Of a stretch of 64,000 nucleotides of DNA, positions 46,701 to 54,580 are shown piece after piece (positions within the stretch are counted from its first letter, which is position 1; each line of letters starts with the position of its first letter). This stretch comes from Hyphomicrobiales bacterium (GTDB lineage: Bacteria > Pseudomonadota > Alphaproteobacteria > Rhizobiales > Rhizobiaceae). The notes under the pieces are model-generated. The model did not search any database. It saw only the letters and a list, made by a program, of their open reading frames with translations, and had not been told where the DNA came from. The DNA lies in NCBI GenBank assembly GCA_900469615.1, contig UBYA01000016.1, positions 1 to 64,000 on the forward strand. The letters run 5' to 3'. A program made the position numbers and the translations under genes.

Positions 46701-47228
46701 GAAGCGTTTGTAGATACAAGCGCGCAACCCTGGGGATGGCGTGGGACTTTCGGCGGTGACAGCATCCCCAGTCAGGCGATCGCGCAGTTCGAAAACGCCA
46801 GCAAGATCGAGCACGCCTTCTTCCCGGCCGGCAGCGAGAAACCTGCAATCGCCATCAACGTGAAGCCGATTTCGCTCTCGGATTCGGCCAATGCCGTGCT
46901 CATGGAAATCGGCGGCGAACGCGTCGTCTATAATCACGGACGGGTGGTGCCAAAATCCATCGCGTGGCCGGCAGCCGGCGCGGAGAACCAGTCCCGGATC
47001 GTATTTTTGCCCGGCAACTGGGATGAAGCCATGATGCAGAACGGCGACTGGTCGCCCTTCCGCCTGTTCGATGCGGCGAAAGTGACGGTCGAGGGCCCCG
47101 ATCTTTTCCGAGCGCGCTTCGATGACAAGGACGGCCGGACGGCGGAGTTCGACGTGCAGTTCGGTTCGGTGCTCAATCCGTTCCGGCTACAGGCATTGTC
47201 CGATTTCAGCTGCCCGACCCAATTTTGA
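43740..47228 (+). CDS. tssM: T6SS inner-membrane protein TssM (IcmF)
   Basis: A 1162-residue IcmF-type protein forming the membrane complex with TssL. Transmembrane helices lie at about 25-45 (FISLIWVAAICIVVWFYGSM), 60-80 (MIAIGVIIAGWLIYLLVSTL) and 432-455 (AYGAAALALAIVFTGW region). The cytoplasmic loop has a P-loop at about 138-145 (GAPGSGKT) and IDTAGRYTTQ, so nucleotide binding is likely. The large periplasmic part ends with the C-terminal beta domain (WSPFRLFDAAKVTVEGPDLF). The ATG overlaps tssL by 4 bases (ATGA). In Agrobacterium the TssM ATPase drives conformational change and Hcp recruitment. Confidence 0.94.
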   Translation: MNPLGAFYTLRSYVSAYAGLLGQRFISLIWVAAICIVVWFYGSMAGYGSFKPLSGAGARMIAIGVIIAGWLIYLLVSTLRARKRDKALVDGIADDAASQQAEVGEIHSRLKEALLLLRRISKKRFGYIYELPWYVIFGAPGSGKTTALTNSGLKFPLGDAMGSNSVQGAGGTRNCNWWFADEAILIDTAGRYTTQDDLNGASKAGWEGFLGLLRKYRRSQPINGALVTLSIGDLLSRDHEIQLEEVRSIRKRLSELDEFLHARVPVYVVLTKADLLTGFVEFFDGLAKTDREQVWGTTFDLDESYKGQNLPERFMEEFALLQQRVDAMLIERLQQEPNVEVRGRIFRFPAELASLGERLQELLTELCSSSNLVEAPLVRGVYFASGTQSRETETPRTRRSYFLSRLFKDVIFGEASLVARDRRLSGRQAMIRRIAYGAAALALAIVFTGWTATYFQNSRAIAAAERRIDNYEKLATGIPLRDVTDADFLRVLPALDNLRAVTGGFDEARLWPTSFGLDQKDKIASRQRGAYQRALNALLLPRMLVELQNELKQTSDVQKTFDALKFYGMLGGMGPVDREFVSQQSEDMFAALYKGEGRAATRKALLTHVEAMADGSLPAIELDTDLIAKARETIHSQSLAARAYDILTHSRQARQLDAWLPADGLGPLGAQIFQRKSKATLRDGIPGIFTGKGYREVVLPTVVAAASEALKEQWVRGDNDPVPAGMTTDVISQAALQLYFDAFQQHWSSLLADLQVRPSGNLADATETARILAANPSPVEMVLKSIAAATDLRPASGTEVAALDDVPDAALTAATAGAVNTPDPYGPLRAALEPNAADAQPASRDGNDQSGSDKPRSQIQSLQPTLQNIYGQLSRAANSTAEVARVFDAGGQLANANQDLLQQARGLPAPADAWMVAVAADIGSLAVKTARARINDLWASEGADLCARIVAGRYPFDRSSGQDIAMADFVRLFGPQGLFQSFFKNRLEAFVDTSAQPWGWRGTFGGDSIPSQAIAQFENASKIEHAFFPAGSEKPAIAINVKPISLSDSANAVLMEIGGERVVYNHGRVVPKSIAWPAAGAENQSRIVFLPGNWDEAMMQNGDWSPFRLFDAAKVTVEGPDLFRARFDDKDGRTAEFDVQFGSVLNPFRLQALSDFSCPTQF

Positions 47229-47238
47229 CGGTCCGCCG

Positions 47239-48627
47239 ATGAACGAACCCCTCGCTCGCACCCAATCGCCGATGCAAGCCGACGCGATCGGCTTTTTCGG
47301 AAAATTGCCGACGCACGGCGATTTCGTCTCTTCAGCGCTCGGTCTGCGTCTGCGGAGCGAGCTCGATCAATGGAGCCGCAGCGGCCTCATCGCGCTGGAA
47401 GCCGCATTGGGACCGGACTGGCGCCGGCCGTTTCACGCGACGACGGCCTGGCGCTTCGTCGTCGGCAACGGTGTCTGGGGGCCAACCGCCATTGCCGGCG
47501 TTCTCCTGCCCAGCCGCGATCGCGTCGGCAGAAGCTTTCCGCTGATCATCGCCGCCCAGTTGCAGCGCTTTTCCGGCCAGTTACGCGATCTGTGCGAAGA
47601 CAACAGCTGGTTTACCGCCGCCGAGGCGCTGGCGGAGAGCTCTGAAAAAGCCGATTTCGAGATGCAACGGTTCATCGAGGGTATCAGGCGGCTCCGCGCG
47701 CCTTTCATCGACAAGCGGTCAGCCGCGACGCAGTCTGCGAGCCCTGACGAGATGAGGGCGCCAGCCTCGCTCTGGTGGCGCATCAATCCCGGCAGCCGCC
47801 ATGGCAAGGGATTCCGTACCATGACAGCCCCGACGGCGCAGGATTTCGTTAAACTGGTTACGGCGGAAGCGCCCACCTTGCCCGTATCAGCCGAACCGCC
47901 GCCGGTGCGTGCCGCCACCCCTGCCGCAATCAGGGAGCCGGAACCAGCGGCAGCGACCCGAGCGGAATGGGCAATAGCGCACAGCCACGCCAGCCACGCC
48001 GGAACACGCCTTTCCTTGAACGCCGACGCACTCCTTCTCAGCGATGCGCCGCACATTTTCGCAATCGCGGATGGTGTCGGCAACGGCATCGGCGCCATCG
48101 AGGCGGCAAGGATCGCCACAAGTATATTAGCCGGTATTCCCGAGCGGGAAAACCTGCAGGGCCTGGTGCAGGACATCAAGAGCAAGCTCAGCCATGCGCA
48201 TGCCATCCTGCGCGCCAAGGGAGCGAACATCGAACGGGAACCTCCCGTCGCCAGCATCGTGACGGCCGCACTGCTTGACGGCGAATTCGCTGCCATATGG
48301 GCAGGAGACGCGCGATGTTACCTGCTGCGCGATGGCATGATGCGGCTTCTGACCCGCGATCATATCGACATCGGCCTCCGGCGCACGCTTGGCCGCGGGC
48401 TGGGACTGAAGGACCAGTTCGTCTCCGAAGCCGTCGGCGACCGGTTTCAACGTGGCGACCGGCTTCTGCTCGCCAGCGGCCCGGTGTCGCGCACGCTTAC
48501 CGATCGCATCATAGCCGAGATCCTGATCGAGACGCCGCTGGAACAGGCGGCCGAGGCGCTGATCCAGGAGGCGCTGATCGCCAATTGCCGCGAAAATGTC
48601 AGCGCCATCGTCATCGGCGTGCCATGA
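47239..48627 (+). CDS. TagF-PppA fusion (T6SS negative regulator plus PP2C phosphatase)
   Basis: A 462-residue fusion. The TagF/ImpM domain covers about 12-160 (GFFGKLPTHGDFVSSALGLR, WRFVVGNGVWGPTAIAGVLL, VGRSFPLIIAAQ). A Pro/Ala linker follows. A PP2C-type phosphatase domain covers about 235-462 (HAGTRLSLNADALLL, HIFAIADGVGNGIG, IWAGDARCYLLRDG, LTRDHIDIGL). The metal-site Asp residues in NAD and ADGVG are present, but the usual RDN motif near the end reads RENVS, a conservative Asp-to-Glu change that could lower activity. TagF represses T6SS post-translationally and PppA removes the PpkA phosphate. Start ATG 47239 is 10 bp after tssM. The stop overlaps the kinase start (ATGA). Confidence 0.9.
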   Translation: MNEPLARTQSPMQADAIGFFGKLPTHGDFVSSALGLRLRSELDQWSRSGLIALEAALGPDWRRPFHATTAWRFVVGNGVWGPTAIAGVLLPSRDRVGRSFPLIIAAQLQRFSGQLRDLCEDNSWFTAAEALAESSEKADFEMQRFIEGIRRLRAPFIDKRSAATQSASPDEMRAPASLWWRINPGSRHGKGFRTMTAPTAQDFVKLVTAEAPTLPVSAEPPPVRAATPAAIREPEPAAATRAEWAIAHSHASHAGTRLSLNADALLLSDAPHIFAIADGVGNGIGAIEAARIATSILAGIPERENLQGLVQDIKSKLSHAHAILRAKGANIEREPPVASIVTAALLDGEFAAIWAGDARCYLLRDGMMRLLTRDHIDIGLRRTLGRGLGLKDQFVSEAVGDRFQRGDRLLLASGPVSRTLTDRIIAEILIETPLEQAAEALIQEALIANCRENVSAIVIGVP

Positions 48628-49535
48628 ACGGATATCCGGACACCGAGGAGATGAGGCGGATCGCAGCCAGTTTTGCCGGGCTGCTGCGTCTTCTCACCCA
48701 CAATGGCGAAACCGAGCGGCCGAAAGACATCCGCGATCTGCTGATCGATCGGTTGCGTGATACGCTGGACCGGCGCCTGCCTTCCCTGACCGATGATGCC
48801 CCGACCTTCATCGGCAACAGCTTTCTGGTCGAGGCCGGCGTTCACCGCAACGGACGGACGGAAATCAGCCGATTGCGCCACCGCGACCTCGGCACGCTTC
48901 ATGCCATGAAAACAATCGGGGTCGATCGGGCGAATGACGCGGCTGCCGCCGCCTCGCTGCTGCGCGAGGCCCGCATCGGTATGCTGCTTTGCAACAGCAA
49001 TCTCGCCGCCGCGCGATGCGCCATCCGCCTGCCTGACGGTCGTCCGGCGATCATCATGGAATGGATCGGGCCGTCCTTGTCGCAACGATTGGCCGCTGGC
49101 ACTCTTTCTTCGGTGGATATCAGGACTGCAACGAAATCCCTGCTTCTCGGGCTGGGGGCCATTCATGAGGCTGGCTATGTGCACGGCGATATTTCGCCCG
49201 CGAACCTTCTGCTGCGTGATGGTGATTTCAATCAATTGAAGATCGCCGATTTCGGCACGGCAATGGAGCGCGGCGCCTGCTACCAGGATGTCGATATCGC
49301 AAAATCGGCGACGTCGGGTTTCACAGCCCCGGAAATATCGGCCAATTCAGCCGCCGACCCACGCGCCGATCTTTATTCCGCCGGCTGCGTAATCAGCCTG
49401 CTTCTCGACCATTGCGACGACGCAGGCGAAACAGTCGAGCAGCTAAAGGCGCTGGCCCTGCGGTTGATGGCCGATTGCCGCTCGAAAAGGCCGCCCGATG
49501 CTTTGGCGGCGCTTGCTTCGATGAATGAGGCGTAG
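48624..49535 (+). CDS. ppkA: PpkA-like Ser/Thr protein kinase
   Basis: A 303-residue kinase at the end of the imp operon. The N-terminal 80 residues are non-catalytic (MRRIAASFAGLLRLLTHNGE). The kinase part has a likely ATP lysine in LHAMKTIGV, the hinge PAIIMEWIGPSL, the catalytic loop YVHGDISPANLLL (Asp and Asn present), DFGTAMERG and an APE-like TSGFTAPEIS. The glycine loop is weak. There is no membrane helix, unlike the long PpkA of Pseudomonas; short kinases are usual in Agrobacterium-type loci. It should phosphorylate TssL (Thr14) and so oppose the PppA domain next door. ATG 48624 overlaps the preceding stop. Confidence 0.87.
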   Translation: MNGYPDTEEMRRIAASFAGLLRLLTHNGETERPKDIRDLLIDRLRDTLDRRLPSLTDDAPTFIGNSFLVEAGVHRNGRTEISRLRHRDLGTLHAMKTIGVDRANDAAAAASLLREARIGMLLCNSNLAAARCAIRLPDGRPAIIMEWIGPSLSQRLAAGTLSSVDIRTATKSLLLGLGAIHEAGYVHGDISPANLLLRDGDFNQLKIADFGTAMERGACYQDVDIAKSATSGFTAPEISANSAADPRADLYSAGCVISLLLDHCDDAGETVEQLKALALRLMADCRSKRPPDALAALASMNEA

Positions 49536-49546
49536 TTCCAATCCGC

Positions 49547-50689
49547 TCAGTTCGAGGCGGAACTGCCCGGAAGCGGCGCCGCAGCGGTCGGCACGCTCTT
49601 CTGATAGACGGTCAACAGCTTGGCCGCATCCACCATGCCGGCATTGCTGGCATAGATCGTGTCGCCATCCTGCATCTTGAACTGCTGCATCAGCACGAAA
49701 TTCGAAACATCCTTCAGGTTGACGCTATAAATGACGGGCTTGACGGAAACGACCGTCGGCACGCTTGCTCCCTTGGCCAGCGGGGCGGCGGCCTGCGAAT
49801 AGGTCTTCTGATTGCGGAAGAGGTAGAAATTGCGGGAATCGGCGCGATCGTCGAGCAGGCCGCCGGCACGCGCGAGCGCTTGCGCCAAGGTCGTCTTGCC
49901 CGGTTCCAGCGGGAATTCGCCGACGCTCTTGAAGGCGCCAAGTGCGGTGAAGCTTTGCGACGCACCATCGACGAACACCTGATCGCCGGGCAGAAGGCGT
50001 ACGTTCTGCTTGTCGTCCTGCAAAATGCGATCCAGCGGCGCAGTGGCGCGCTGCGAACCACGGGTCAGCGTTACAGTCGCATTGCTCGGCGAGGAGGACG
50101 CGCCTCCGGCAAGAGCGATGACATCAAGCACGCGTTCCTTGCGCGCCGTCAGCGGGAAGCGGCCGGCAGAGCGAACCTTGCCATCGACCGTTACCGCGCT
50201 CGAGGGTTTGTCGACGACCGTCACGACGGCCTGAGGGTTGACGGAGGATCCCTTGAGGGCCGTTACGATCTGCGACTGCAGGCCCTCCGGCGTCGAATCG
50301 ATCACCCGCTGCTTGCCGACATAGGGCATGGTGACGAAACCGCGGGAATCGACGGTAAAGCGGCCGAGATTGAGCGACTTGCTCTGGGTGGCCGACAACA
50401 ATCCGTCTTCGCCGGTATCCAGCACCGTCACGTCGAAGACATCGCCGGGACGAAGCCGCGCATCCGAAAAGCCGCCCGAACGCAAGCTGGCGAGACCGCG
50501 ATCGGTGGGAGCGTAGGAGGGTGCCACGACCTGGCCGCCCATCGGAGCCGACGACAGCGGCACGACCGGAATCCGCTCGTGAGTGTATGGCATGGTCGCA
50601 TTGCGAATATTACCGGCGCTTGGTCCATCGGACGGCCTTGCACAGGCGCTGAGGACAACCAAGGGTAAAATCGCCGCCAATTTCCGCAT
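49547..50689 (-). CDS. Polysaccharide export lipoprotein (Wza/ExoF type)
   Basis: A 380-residue outer-membrane or periplasmic lipoprotein. MRKLAAILPLVVLSAC gives a signal peptide with lipobox LSAC and a lipidated Cys at residue 16. A Poly_export domain follows at about 75-155 (LRPGDVFDVTVLDTGEDG, TVDSRGFVTMPYVGKQRV), with SLBB domains after it (VTVDGKVRSAGRFPLTARKE, RLLPGDQVFVDGASQSFTAL, LAQALARAGGLLDDRAD). ATG 50689 is chosen because GAAGGAGG precedes it and the lipobox lies at the right distance; upstream in-frame codons would destroy the signal peptide. It should help move a capsule or exopolysaccharide across the outer membrane. It converges with the T6SS operon, 11 bp away, and no other polysaccharide gene is nearby. 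Confidence 0.9.
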   Translation of the reverse strand: MRKLAAILPLVVLSACARPSDGPSAGNIRNATMPYTHERIPVVPLSSAPMGGQVVAPSYAPTDRGLASLRSGGFSDARLRPGDVFDVTVLDTGEDGLLSATQSKSLNLGRFTVDSRGFVTMPYVGKQRVIDSTPEGLQSQIVTALKGSSVNPQAVVTVVDKPSSAVTVDGKVRSAGRFPLTARKERVLDVIALAGGASSSPSNATVTLTRGSQRATAPLDRILQDDKQNVRLLPGDQVFVDGASQSFTALGAFKSVGEFPLEPGKTTLAQALARAGGLLDDRADSRNFYLFRNQKTYSQAAAPLAKGASVPTVVSVKPVIYSVNLKDVSNFVLMQQFKMQDGDTIYASNAGMVDAAKLLTVYQKSVPTAAAPLPGSSASN

Positions 50690-51138
50690 TCCCGAACCTC
50701 CTTCGGATGTTAAAGGCAAGGCAGAAATATCAACCAGAAGGCGGGAGGCAATATGCGAGCCTAATAAATAATGAATTATGACGGTTCGGTTGTTTACCAT
50801 TGTGTCCAAATAGCAACCGCTTATGGACATAAGCCCCCGAACCTGGCGTTTTCAGCACCTTCGAATGCGGCTTGTCGCTGAAATATGAAGGGAAAATACG
50901 AATCAACGGCAACGTTCGGAAAAGGGGAATGCCGAATGCGCGCTCCCTCCCATTGTCAATCCGGTATGTCGGCCTAGTTTCTCCGTGGGTCGATTTCCGG
51001 GATATCGGGCAGGCCTCCTGCCTAAAACTCTCTATTCATGCGTGCAGCCTTCAATAGACACATCCGCTCTCTCCTAGTATTCAGTACCGCCCGTGCTGAC
51101 CTGCACGGTCTCTCCACCTGCCAAGAGGCTATGAAATC
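50690..51138. other. Intergenic region upstream of the export lipoprotein
   Basis: About 450 bp between divergent genes. It should hold the promoters of both the export lipoprotein and the small secreted protein at 51139. An AT-rich stretch lies at 50755-50815. I see no strong palindrome, terminator or small gene. Confidence 0.5.
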
Positions 51139-51549
51139 ATGCTTACAAGGATAGCTTGCGCCTTTGCTCTCGGCCTTCTTTCAACGTCACCGGCATTCGC
51201 CGATGCGTGCTCGAATCATTTCGAAAGCAGCGGCGTCCCATTGGTTACGGGCATTACCTACAAGACCTGGATGGTTTTTCCGTCCGTCAACCCCAATGCC
51301 GCTTTTGACAAAGTATCGCGCGCCGTTCTCGCCGAGGGTTTTGTCGATGTGAACGTGGAGAAGAAGCTCGGCACGCTGACCGCTCAACAGGAAACAAGCG
51401 GATCCGGCAGACCCCAGACCTTGCGTGTCGTCGTGCGAAAGAACGGCAAAGGCAGCCGCGTCGATGCGGTGTTCATCGTGCAGGCGGGACAAGTGGCTCC
51501 CGGCGTCAGCAAGAACCTCTGCCGCATCGTGACCGCTGTCGGCGAGTAA
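51139..51549 (+). CDS. Small secreted protein of unknown function
   Basis: A 136-residue exported protein. A signal peptide (MLTRIACAFALGLLSTSPAFA) should be cleaved after AFA, leaving about 115 residues. The mature part has two cysteines far apart (C24 region and near C129, KNLCRIV) that could form a disulfide, and an alternating beta pattern (FVDVNVEKKLGTLTAQQ, TLRVVVRKNGKG, VDAVFIVQAG). I do not recognise the family. It is flanked by a 450-bp gap upstream and the convergent LacI gene downstream, so it is probably monocistronic. Codon use is like its neighbours, so it looks native. Confidence 0.8.
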   Translation: MLTRIACAFALGLLSTSPAFADACSNHFESSGVPLVTGITYKTWMVFPSVNPNAAFDKVSRAVLAEGFVDVNVEKKLGTLTAQQETSGSGRPQTLRVVVRKNGKGSRVDAVFIVQAGQVAPGVSKNLCRIVTAVGE

Positions 51550-51681
51550 TCCCCTCCGAACGATCGTCTGGCCGCATTGATCGCACTCCCATCGATGCTG
51601 TGGGATCGTGGAGCCGCGTGCGGGTAGATCCGAAATCGGTAATCCCGGCAGCAGGACATGGCGCGGCCCGCGCCATTCCTC

Positions 51682-52713
51682 TCAATGGCGGGGCAACAAC
51701 GCGCGGCTGCTGTCGCGCGCGATCAGCCGGGGTTCGATCTTCACATCGGCACCGGGCCGCGAACCGTCGAGAATATCGAGGATCAGTTCGGCTGTCCGCT
51801 CACCGATTTCGCGCGCATGGGCGTTGATCGTCGTCAGCGTCGGTACGCAGACCTCGCCGATTTCATAATTTCCGAATCCGCCGATGGAAAAGCGGTCGGG
51901 AACGGCAATGCCGAGCCGATGGCATTCCGTAAGTGCACCATAGGCGGCCAGATCCGAAACACAGACGATCGCCTCGGTATCGGGATAGAGTTCGATCAGC
52001 CTCGCCATGGCATCGGCGCCTTCACGCATGGAGATCGGGGGCGGCCCCGCAGCGATCAGCCTGGATGGGTCGAGGTCATGCGCCTGCATCGCCGCGACGA
52101 AGCCGCGCCTGCGCTCGCTGCCGCGCGCATCACGCTCGACATCGCCGCCGATGAAGGCGATGCGCCGACAGCCGAGGGCAACGAAATGATTCACCATGTC
52201 GCGCATGACGACCGCATTGGAAAAGCCGACGTAGTGGCCGATCGGATCGGCCGGGATGTCCCAGGTCTCGATGACGGGAATTGCCACCGTCTGCAAAAGC
52301 CGGCGCGCGCGCTGCGTATGCGTACCGCCGGTCACGACGATCGCCTGCGGCTTGCGGCGAAGCAGTTGCTCGATCAGCCGCTCTTCCTCTTCGACATTAT
52401 AGTTCGTGTAGCCAAGCAGAATCTGCATGTCCCGCCGCGACAAGGTATCGGAGAGCCCGCCGACAGTATCGGCGAAATTGGCATTGTTGATGGAAGGAAT
52501 AGTGACCGCGACAAAGCCCGATTTCTGCGAACGCAGGTTGGCGGCCGTGCTGTCGAAGACGTAGCCCAGTTCTTCGGCTGTTCTCAGAATGGTTTCGCGG
52601 GTCTCCGCGCTGACCAGGCTATCCGCCTTGAAGGCGCGCGATACCGTCATCGGAGACACTCCCATGACGCGGGCTATATCGGCCATGGTCGGCGTTTTAC
52701 GATGATTGCTCAT
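51682..52713 (-). CDS. LacI-family transcriptional regulator
   Basis: A 343-residue LacI/GalR regulator. The helix-turn-helix lies at about 9-32 (TMADIARVMGVSPMTVSRAF) with hinge SAETRETILRTAEELGYVFD. The ligand domain follows from about 65 (GFVAVTIPSINNANFADTVG) and ends FGNYEIGEVCVPTLTTINA and LIARDSS. It resembles GntR/IdnR-type gluconate/idonate repressors. ATG 52713 is used. It lies next to the gluconate 5-dehydrogenase gene on the same strand and near a perfect 16-bp LacI-type palindrome at 53581-53596. It should repress the idonate/gluconate genes, with a gluconate-like inducer (inference). Confidence 0.9.
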   Translation of the reverse strand: MSNHRKTPTMADIARVMGVSPMTVSRAFKADSLVSAETRETILRTAEELGYVFDSTAANLRSQKSGFVAVTIPSINNANFADTVGGLSDTLSRRDMQILLGYTNYNVEEEERLIEQLLRRKPQAIVVTGGTHTQRARRLLQTVAIPVIETWDIPADPIGHYVGFSNAVVMRDMVNHFVALGCRRIAFIGGDVERDARGSERRRGFVAAMQAHDLDPSRLIAAGPPPISMREGADAMARLIELYPDTEAIVCVSDLAAYGALTECHRLGIAVPDRFSIGGFGNYEIGEVCVPTLTTINAHAREIGERTAELILDILDGSRPGADVKIEPRLIARDSSRALLPRH

Positions 52714-52775
52714 CAACGGCCCATCTTATCGTCACCATCAAAATAATATGCCCTTTCTGCGAATGGCAGGAGGCC

Positions 52776-53534
52776 TCAGAGTGAAGCCGTGATGCCGCCA
52801 TCGACGTAGAGCACATGACCGTTGACAAACGACGAGGCGTCCGACGCCAGGAAAACGCAGGCGCCGACCAGCTCCTCGACGCGCCCCCACCGACCAGCCG
52901 GCGTACGTTTTTCGAGCCATGCCGAGAAATCGGCATCGGCAACGAGCGCTGCATTCAATGGCGTATCGAAATAACCGGGCGCGATGGCGTTGCATTGCAG
53001 CCCATGCCTGGCCCAATCCGTCGCCATGCCCTTCGTCAGATTGCCGACCGCTCCTTTCGTCGCGGTATAGGGTGCGATCGATGGCCGCGCCAGCGCCGTC
53101 TGCACGCTCGCGATATTGATGATCTTTCCGGCGCCCCGTTTGATCATGTGACGTGCCACAGCCTGACCGACGTTGAAAACGCTCGATATGTTCGTCCGCA
53201 GCAGCCGCTCGAAGGCATCGGCGGGAAAATCTTCAAGCGGCGTGCGGAACTGCATGCCGGCATTGTTGACGAGGATGTCGATCGCACCCGTCCGGGCCTC
53301 GAAATCATCGACAGCGTCGCGCGCCGCGCCGTGATCGGTGGCATCGAATGCCAGCACATGCACGCTGCCTTCGAAGCTTTCAGCCGCCGTGGCGAGCTTG
53401 TCCCTGTCCCGGCCGTTGAGGATCGGCTCCGCGCCGGCCGCCGCCAGTCCTTTGGCAAGCGCAAGCCCGATCCCTTGCGACGAACCCGTCACCAGCGCGC
53501 GCCGCCCTTTCAGATCGAAGAGGCCAAGAGACAT
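52776..53534 (-). CDS. idnO: Gluconate 5-dehydrogenase-like SDR
   Basis: A 252-residue short-chain dehydrogenase closely resembling IdnO/Gno, which reduces 5-ketogluconate to D-gluconate with NADPH. FDLKGRRALVTGSSQGIG is the cofactor-binding start, NNAGMQFRTPLEDFP the substrate-side block, and the catalytic Ser and Tyr-Lys lie in IASVQTALARPSIAPYTATK. The C-terminus VFLASDASSFVNGHVLYVDG is standard. ATG 53534 has CGGAGGAAACG upstream. It is divergent from the hydroxyacid dehydrogenase gene across a short region with a 16-bp palindrome, and the LacI gene follows 62 bp downstream. Confidence 0.88.
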   Translation of the reverse strand: MSLGLFDLKGRRALVTGSSQGIGLALAKGLAAAGAEPILNGRDRDKLATAAESFEGSVHVLAFDATDHGAARDAVDDFEARTGAIDILVNNAGMQFRTPLEDFPADAFERLLRTNISSVFNVGQAVARHMIKRGAGKIINIASVQTALARPSIAPYTATKGAVGNLTKGMATDWARHGLQCNAIAPGYFDTPLNAALVADADFSAWLEKRTPAGRWGRVEELVGACVFLASDASSFVNGHVLYVDGGITASL

Positions 53535-53580
53535 CGTTTCCTCCGTTTTTTCATCTCGACAATGATTGCTTCTCCTGTTT

Positions 53581-53596
53581 ATGTTATCGATAACAT
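53581..53596. promoter_or_regulatory. Perfect 16-bp palindrome, LacI/IdnR-type operator
   Basis: ATGTTATC and GATAACAT form a perfect dyad in the 88-bp region between divergent idnO and the hydroxyacid dehydrogenase gene. It resembles the TGTTAcCGgTAACA operators of GntR/IdnR in E. coli, a LacI-family pair for the same sugar acids. One bound dimer could control both directions. Confidence 0.75.
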
Positions 53597-53622
53597 TCAA
53601 TGTCAAGGGAATGACGTAAACG

Positions 53623-54570
53623 ATGAGCAAGCCAGCGATCCTGCAAATTGGCCCCTACCCGCAATGGGATCAGGAACCTCTCGACGACGCGTTTCAGGTC
53701 CATCGCTATTTCGAAGCTGCGGACAAGGCAAAACTGCTTGCCGAGGTCGGGCCGTCGATCAGGGGCATTGCAACGCGCGGCGAGCTCGGCGCCGATCGCG
53801 CGATGATAGAGGCCTGCCCCAATCTGGAGGTCATTTCAGTCTATGGCGTCGGCTTTGATGCGGTTGATCTGCAAGCCTGCCGCGAGCGCGCCATCCGCGT
53901 CACCAATACGCCCGACGTCCTGACCAATGACGTAGCGGATCTCGGGATCGCCATGATGCTCTGCCAATCGCGCGGCATGATCGGCGCCGAAAGCTGGGTG
54001 CGCGATGGCAGCTGGGCGGAAAAGGGGCTCTACCCGTTGAAACGCCGCGTCTGGGGGCGGCGCGCCGGCGTGCTTGGCCTCGGCCGGATCGGTTTCGAGG
54101 TTGCCAAGCGCCTGAAGGGCTTCGACATGCAGATCGCCTACTCCGATGTCGATGCCAAGCCGTATGCTTCGGAGTTGACGTTCGTCGCCGACCCTGTCGA
54201 ACTGGCGCGACAGTCGGATTTCTTGTTCGTCACGCTCGCCGCCTCCGCAGCGACCCGGCATATCGTCGGTCGGGAAGTGATCGAAGCGCTCGGCCCGGAC
54301 GGCATGTTGATCAACATATCCAGAGCCTCCAATATCGATGAGGACGCTTTGCTGCAGGCGTTGGAGACGGGCAGGCTCGGATGGGCCGCGCTCGACGTCT
54401 TCGAAGGCGAGCCGAAGCTCAATCCGCGCTTCCTCGCACTCGATAACGTCCTGCTGCAGCCCCATCATGCTTCCGGCACGGTGGAGACGCGCAAGGCCAT
54501 GGGGCAGTTGTTGCGCGACAATCTTGCTGCCCATTTCGCCGGCCAGACTCTGCCGACACCCGTTCTTTAA
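53623..54570 (+). CDS. D-isomer 2-hydroxyacid dehydrogenase (2-ketogluconate reductase-like)
   Basis: A 315-residue NAD(P)-dependent dehydrogenase of the GhrB/2-ketogluconate reductase group. The nucleotide-binding motif is GLGRIGFEVAKRL at about residues 148-160. The catalytic set is Arg in LINISRAS, Glu in LDVFEGEP and His in LQPHHASGT. The neighbourhood of idonate and gluconate genes suggests reduction of 2-keto- or 2,5-diketo-gluconate/idonate. The start has only a weak ribosome-binding site. idnD follows 10 bp downstream with a strong site, so the two are an operon. Confidence 0.88.
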   Translation: MSKPAILQIGPYPQWDQEPLDDAFQVHRYFEAADKAKLLAEVGPSIRGIATRGELGADRAMIEACPNLEVISVYGVGFDAVDLQACRERAIRVTNTPDVLTNDVADLGIAMMLCQSRGMIGAESWVRDGSWAEKGLYPLKRRVWGRRAGVLGLGRIGFEVAKRLKGFDMQIAYSDVDAKPYASELTFVADPVELARQSDFLFVTLAASAATRHIVGREVIEALGPDGMLINISRASNIDEDALLQALETGRLGWAALDVFEGEPKLNPRFLALDNVLLQPHHASGTVETRKAMGQLLRDNLAAHFAGQTLPTPVL

Positions 54571-54580
54571 GGAGGAAGAC

